Assembly: GCA_016714045.1 (NCBI GenBank)
Contig: JADJNY010000002.1
Location: 558,001-622,000, forward strand
Source: Planctomycetota bacterium
GTDB lineage: Bacteria > Planctomycetota > UBA1135 > GCA-002686595
Length of the DNA: 64,000 nt
Direction of reading: 5' to 3'
Shown here: positions 60,272 through 64,000 of the stretch, piece by piece
Numbering within the stretch: position 1 is the stretch's first letter
Layout of the letters: each line of letters opens with the position of its first letter
Notes under the pieces: model-generated
The model's input: the letters and a program-made list of their open reading frames with translations, nothing else
Database searches by the model: none
Told to the model about the DNA's origin: nothing
Translations under genes and position numbers: made by a program

Positions 60272-61357
60272 ATGCGTCGATTGCTCCCGATCCTCGTCGC
60301 CCTCGCCGCCGCATGCGCGGCGACTGGGCCCGAACCGGCGCTGCGTCTCGGCGTTCCGGGGCTCTCCGCGGACGTCGAATCGGAGCTGCGGGTCGCGCAG
60401 GGCGCGCTGCAGTCGGCGTCGAGCTCGGCGCGCGCGTGGTGCGACCTCGGCGAGGCGTGGCTCGCGGCCGCGCGCGGCTCGTACGAGCTCGAGGCCGTGC
60501 GCCGCGCGCGCGCGTCGTTCGTCCGCGCGCGCGTCCTGGCGCGCGGCGAGGACGCGGCGCGCGCTCGGCGCGGCGAGATCGAGGTCGACGTGTTCCGCGA
60601 GCGCATCTCGGACGCCCTCGCGCTCGCCGAGCGCGCCCGCGCGGACTTCCCGTCGGACGCCGGGCTCGTCGCCGCGCGGATCGTCGCCTTGCTCGCGAGC
60701 GAGCGCCCGGCGGACGCGCGCGCCGCGCTCGAGGAGCTCGAACGCAACGGGCCGCCGAACGCGGAGCTCCGCGCGCGGGTCGAGCTCGCAAACGGCGCGG
60801 TCGAGGCCGCCGGGCGGCTGCTCGACGGCGCGCCGGGCACAGCGAATGCCGCGCGCGCGCAGTCGGAGCTCGCCGCCGCGCTCGTGCGCGACGGGAAGGC
60901 GCGCGCGGCGCTCGAACGGCTCGAGCGCGATGCCGGGCGGACGGAGCACGGGCCCGAGGCGCGGCGCGTGCTCGAGCTCGCGCGCGCGGCGACCGAGCTC
61001 GCGATCGCCGAGGCCGAGAAGGACGAACGGTTCGCGCGCGCGGCGCTCGAACGCTGCACGCGCTTGCGCGCGGAAGCCGCGTCGCCGATCGCGAACGCGC
61101 TCGCGGCGCGGGCGGCGCGCGCTCTCGGGGCGGAGGACGAGGCGAGGTGGTTCGCGCACGCGGCCGAGGTCGTCCTGCGCCGCGCGGCGGAGGCGGGCGA
61201 GCTCTACGCGCTCGGACCGCTCGCGCGGCTCCTCGTCGACACCGGGGGCGACCTCGACGAGGCGTCGGAGTTCGCGCGGCGCTGGGCGCAAGGCACGCCG
61301 CGCGTCGAGGCGCGCGCGCTGGTCGAGCACATCGAGCTCCTGCGCGCGCGGCGGTGA
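60272..61357 (+). CDS. TPR-like helical lipoprotein
   Basis: A 361-residue protein from ATG 60272 with a lipobox (LVALAAAC, Cys15). The mature part is Ala/Arg/Glu-rich helical pairs in TPR style: SARAWCDLGEAWLAAARGSY, AGLVAARIVALLASERPADA, ARAQSELAAALVRDGKARAA. No enzyme motif was found. Likely a scaffolding lipoprotein. The high Ala/Arg content means part of the similarity to TPRs may be compositional. Only the last part of the long frame open from 58361 is used. Confidence 0.72.
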   Translation: MRRLLPILVALAAACAATGPEPALRLGVPGLSADVESELRVAQGALQSASSSARAWCDLGEAWLAAARGSYELEAVRRARASFVRARVLARGEDAARARRGEIEVDVFRERISDALALAERARADFPSDAGLVAARIVALLASERPADARAALEELERNGPPNAELRARVELANGAVEAAGRLLDGAPGTANAARAQSELAAALVRDGKARAALERLERDAGRTEHGPEARRVLELARAATELAIAEAEKDERFARAALERCTRLRAEAASPIANALAARAARALGAEDEARWFAHAAEVVLRRAAEAGELYALGPLARLLVDTGGDLDEASEFARRWAQGTPRVEARALVEHIELLRARR

Positions 61358-61500
61358 GGCGCGCTCGGCGGAGAGCGGTCCTGCGCGCGACCGTGCGCCG
61401 ACCTGCCGGCGGATCGAGCCGTCGCGCGCTTCCACGCGCCGCGTCTGGACACCGCGCGCCGCATCGAGGAGGCTCGTGGCCACTCGGCGCCGACCCCAGC

Positions 61501-62391
61501 ATGAGCCACGCAAGCGACGCAACGACGAGGAGGAAGGACTCGGTGATCGCCGGCGCGCGCCCGTTGCGGCCCTTCGTCCTCGTCCTCGCGCTCGGCGTGT
61601 CCGTCGGGCTCTCGTGCGCGGCGAACTTCGTGCTGTTCGGGAGCGAGTTCCTCCGCGCGTCGACGGCGTGGAGCGGCGAGCTCGTCAACGGCACGCTGGT
61701 CGCGAACCTCGTTCTGATCGCCGTCGTCGTCGCGGGCGTGCTCGTCGGCGTCGGCGGAGCGCGCGCTCCCGAGCTCGGTCTCCGCGCGCGCACGCTCCTC
61801 CCGGCGCTCGGCGGAACGCTCGCGGCGTGGGGCGTCCTGAACGTCCTCGCACTCGGGGCCGTCGTCGCGGCGGGCGCGCCGATCGAGTGGTCCGGCGTCG
61901 TCGCGGCCGACGGCGCGGCGCTCCCGCTCCTCGGCGAGGTCCTCGGGCAGCTCTTCGGGAACGCGCTCTACGAGGAGCTCCTCTTCCGCGGCGTGCTCCT
62001 GACGCAGTGCGCGCTCCTCTTCGCGGCGCGCGGTCGAGGCGGTCTCGTGCTCGCGCTCGTCGTGTCGCAGGCGATTTTCGCGCTGCAGCACGTGCCCAAC
62101 CGCGTCGCGTTCGATCAGTGGGCCGATCCCGCGGGCGCGGCGCTCGACCTCCTCGCGCTCTTCGTCTCCGGGTTGTGCTTCAGCGGCGTGTTCCTGCGCA
62201 CGCGCAACCTGCTCCTCGCGGTGGGGCTCCACACGCTCGTGAACGTGCCCTGCCTCTTCGTCTCCGGACCGCAGTGGGTGCATCCTGCCGGCATGGCGCT
62301 CGTGCTGCTCGTCGCGATGCTGCTCGGTCCTCGTCTCGTCCCCGCGCGCACGTCGAGCGCGAGCCCGCCAGCCGGAGTCCTCACGACATGA
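61501..62391 (+). CDS. CPBP family intramembrane metalloprotease
   Basis: A 296-residue membrane protein with about seven spans. The CPBP/Abi (CAAX-like) motifs are present: Glu158-Glu159 with Arg163 in NALYEELLFRGVLL, His197 in FALQHVPN and His244 with Asn248 in VGLHTLVNVP. These form the intramembrane metal site in Rce1-type enzymes. Family members process prenylated-like peptides or act as immunity and signalling proteases in bacteria. The stop overlaps the start of the MBL-fold gene by four bases, so they are co-translated. Confidence 0.92.
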   Translation: MSHASDATTRRKDSVIAGARPLRPFVLVLALGVSVGLSCAANFVLFGSEFLRASTAWSGELVNGTLVANLVLIAVVVAGVLVGVGGARAPELGLRARTLLPALGGTLAAWGVLNVLALGAVVAAGAPIEWSGVVAADGAALPLLGEVLGQLFGNALYEELLFRGVLLTQCALLFAARGRGGLVLALVVSQAIFALQHVPNRVAFDQWADPAGAALDLLALFVSGLCFSGVFLRTRNLLLAVGLHTLVNVPCLFVSGPQWVHPAGMALVLLVAMLLGPRLVPARTSSASPPAGVLTT

Positions 62392-63320
62392 ACGCAACGC
62401 CGTCTTCCTCGTCGAACGAAGCCCTCGCGCGCGTCGTCAGCGGCCCCGCGTCGAACGCGCCCGTCCCGTGGATGCCGCGCACGCTGCAGGCCGGACCGTG
62501 GACGATCACGGCGCTCTCCGACGGTTTCCTGCGCCTCGACGGTGGTGCGATGTGGGGCGTCGTGCCCGCGAACCTGTGGCGCGCGTGGACGCCGCCCGCG
62601 GAGGACAACACGATCCTGATGGCGCTGCGTCCGTTCCTCGCGGTGAACGGCGCGCACAAGGTCGTGATCGAGCCCGGCGTCGGACAACGCTGGGAGGAAA
62701 AGTGGCGGAAGATCTACCACTTGCTGCCGACGGAGACGCTCGTCGCGACGTTGCGCGCGTGCGGCGTCGCGCCGGCCGACGTCACGCACGTGATCGGCTC
62801 GCACTGCCACTGGGACCACGTCGGCGCGCAAGTGATCGAGAAGGACGGCGCGCTCGCGCCGCTCTTCCCCAACGCGAAGCACTACGCGCCGGCGATCGAG
62901 CTCGCGATGGCGAAGAAGCCCGGCCACGCGCGGTCGGGGAGCTACCGCGCCGACGACGTGACGCCGATAGAGCGCGCGGGGTTGTACGAGGGCGTCGAGG
63001 GTTCGCGGGAGCTGCTCCCCGGCCTCGAGATGCACGTCCTCGGCGGCCACAGCGACGGCGTGTCCGTGATCACGCTCAACGAACGCGGCCCGGGCGAGCG
63101 CGCGATCTTCTGGGGCGACGTGGTGCCGACGGCGCACCACATCCAGCCGCCGTACATCATGGCGTACGACCTCGACGTCGTGCGCAGCTTCGAGGTGCGC
63201 TCCGCATGGCTCGAATGCGCTGCGAGCGAGCGGTGGATCGGGCTCTTCTACCACGACGCGGATCACGCGTTCGGGCGGATCGTGAAGGACGGGAAGCGGT
63301 ATCGGTGCGAGCTCGTCTGA
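62388..63320 (+). CDS. Metallo-beta-lactamase-fold hydrolase
   Basis: A 310-residue MBL-fold protein. The main metal motif is His139-Cys-His141-Trp-Asp143-His144 in GSHCHWDHVGA; the third His is in VLGGHSDGVSV, the bridging Asp in IFWGDVVPTAHH and the last His in LFYHDADH. This is the quorum-quenching lactonase / general MBL hydrolase layout (FFxxxH-type). Substrate cannot be judged from the sequence. ATG 62388 overlaps the upstream protease stop. Confidence 0.93.
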   Translation: MNATPSSSSNEALARVVSGPASNAPVPWMPRTLQAGPWTITALSDGFLRLDGGAMWGVVPANLWRAWTPPAEDNTILMALRPFLAVNGAHKVVIEPGVGQRWEEKWRKIYHLLPTETLVATLRACGVAPADVTHVIGSHCHWDHVGAQVIEKDGALAPLFPNAKHYAPAIELAMAKKPGHARSGSYRADDVTPIERAGLYEGVEGSRELLPGLEMHVLGGHSDGVSVITLNERGPGERAIFWGDVVPTAHHIQPPYIMAYDLDVVRSFEVRSAWLECAASERWIGLFYHDADHAFGRIVKDGKRYRCELV

Positions 63321-63330
63321 CGGGCGCGTG

Positions 63331-63903
63331 TCACGCGCCGCTGGCGAGCTCGACGAGCTGCGGCACGCGCGCGCCGGGCGCGACGCTCGCGAGCACGTCG
63401 CACGCGATCACGAGGTGATGCCGCGTGTGCACCGCTCCGAAGCGCAGCCACTGCCGCGCGTCGAGCGGCCCGAGGATCTGGTGGGGGACCTTGAGCTCGC
63501 TCGCGACGAGCTGCGCCGCGTCGATCGTCGCGAGCTCGCGCTTGCCGTCCTCGAGCCACTGCACGAGCAGGGCGCGCTCCACTCTCTCCGGCGGACGCAC
63601 CATGCGCGGCGCCTGCGCTTCGCCGCGCGGGAGCCTCCCAGCGGCGAGCAGCTCGAGCGCGCGCGGATGCGGCTCGCCGCCCTTCACGACGAGCATGCCG
63701 CTCCCCTTCACGAGGCTCTTCAGGTTGCGCAGCACGAGCTCGTTCGCGAGCGCGACGTGCGCGATGTGCTGCTCCGCCGACCAGCCCGACACGCTCGGCA
63801 CGACGGTCGAAAGCACGTTCGCATCGAGCGCGAGCAGCGCATCGATCGTTCCTTGGAGCGCGCTCAGCGCGGCGAGGTCGCGGGCGGGGTCGAGAGTCGG
63901 CAT
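63331..63903 (-). CDS. DinB-superfamily metal-binding protein
   Basis: A 190-residue four-helix-bundle protein. The first metal His is in GWSAEQHIAHVALANEL and the paired His are in RFGAVHTRHHLVIACDVLA, the usual H...HxxxH pattern of DinB/YfiT proteins, which often act as thiol-dependent S-transferases. The gene converges with the MBL-fold gene with 10 bp between stops. Its upstream side has a short gap before the minus-strand gene that ends at 63947. Confidence 0.9.
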   Translation of the reverse strand: MPTLDPARDLAALSALQGTIDALLALDANVLSTVVPSVSGWSAEQHIAHVALANELVLRNLKSLVKGSGMLVVKGGEPHPRALELLAAGRLPRGEAQAPRMVRPPERVERALLVQWLEDGKRELATIDAAQLVASELKVPHQILGPLDARQWLRFGAVHTRHHLVIACDVLASVAPGARVPQLVELASGA

Positions 63904-63946
63904 GCGCGCGGGATGGTAGGGGCCCGCGCGCCGCGTGGGAAGCGCG

Positions 63947-64000
63947 CTACCAGTCGATCGTCCACCCGTTCGTCGCGTTGAACGTCTCGGGCGGGCAGAA
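63947..64000 (-). CDS. C-terminal end of a protein with the shared Cys domain (cut by window edge)
   Basis: Only the last 17 codons and stop are inside the window. They read FCPPETFNATNGWTIDW, nearly the same as the end of the M10-like protein (FCPPETFNVTNGFTITW). This marks a fourth member of the group of exported proteins ending in that domain. The rest of the gene lies to the right. Confidence 0.85.
   Translation of the reverse strand, partial: FCPPETFNATNGWTIDW

Overview
The window is about 70% G+C and looks like a chromosomal segment of a planctomycete-type bacterium (Planctomycetota, possibly a deep marine lineage; this is inference). The signs are large membrane-anchored Ser/Thr kinases whose DFG motif reads DWG, ECF sigma factors beside kinases or zinc-finger anti-sigma factors, a sigma factor fused to a membrane segment and a large outer part, and giant secreted or lipoprotein-like proteins. 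I saw no rRNA, tRNA, CRISPR array, transposase or phage gene.

Layout. 0-6.3 kb: small genes (5'-cut NADAR hydrolase, secreted HEXXH metallopeptidase, a frameshifted small conserved gene, an FN3 lipoprotein, a DUF4291 protein). 6.7-14.7 kb: a HEAT/VWA-like protein and two tandem paralogous receptor-like kinases. 14.7-21.6 kb: a giant RHS/YD-repeat lipoprotein with a lower-GC tip, then another lipoprotein. 21.9-24.7 kb: the sigma factor-transmembrane fusion. 24.8-30.3 kb: a leftward cluster of ECF sigma, zinc-finger anti-sigma, TPR-CHAT caspase-like protease and a small secreted protein. 31.2-36.5 kb: a secreted M10-like metalloprotease and a PQQ-type sugar dehydrogenase-like protein, which share a C-terminal domain. 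36.7-43.4 kb: PqiA-like protein, a thiolase / 3-hydroxyacyl-CoA dehydrogenase (frameshifted) / acyl-CoA dehydrogenase operon, a beta-barrel protein and RsgA. 43.5-51.1 kb: TlpA-like lipoprotein, a kinase-FGE fusion facing an ECF sigma gene, another secreted protein with the shared C-terminal domain, and a Mop protein preceded by a 15-bp minisatellite. 51.3-56.8 kb: an overlapping operon for a B12-dependent acyl-CoA mutase (MeaB chaperone, large subunit, two small membrane proteins, B12-binding subunit, HTH protein), then an acyl-CoA dehydrogenase. 57-64 kb: PQQ-propeller protein, envelope proteins, CPBP protease, MBL-fold hydrolase, DinB-like protein, and the last 17 codons of a fourth protein with the shared C-terminal domain.

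Two themes link the genes. Metabolically, the mutase has the active-site pair of isobutyryl-CoA mutase (Phe85/Gln203), not methylmalonyl-CoA mutase. With two acyl-CoA dehydrogenases, a hydroxyacyl-CoA dehydrogenase and a thiolase this suggests C4 acyl-CoA (valine/isobutyrate to butyryl-CoA) breakdown; no crotonase is in the window. Envelope and signalling genes dominate the rest: three kinases, three sigma factors, one anti-sigma factor, a CHAT protease and many exported proteins.

Most promising leads: the recurrent Cys-containing C-terminal domain on four unrelated exported proteins, the sigma/anti-sigma/CHAT cluster, the transmembrane sigma factor, the mutase operon with embedded membrane proteins, and a dispersed hairpin element with a perfect 22-bp stem.
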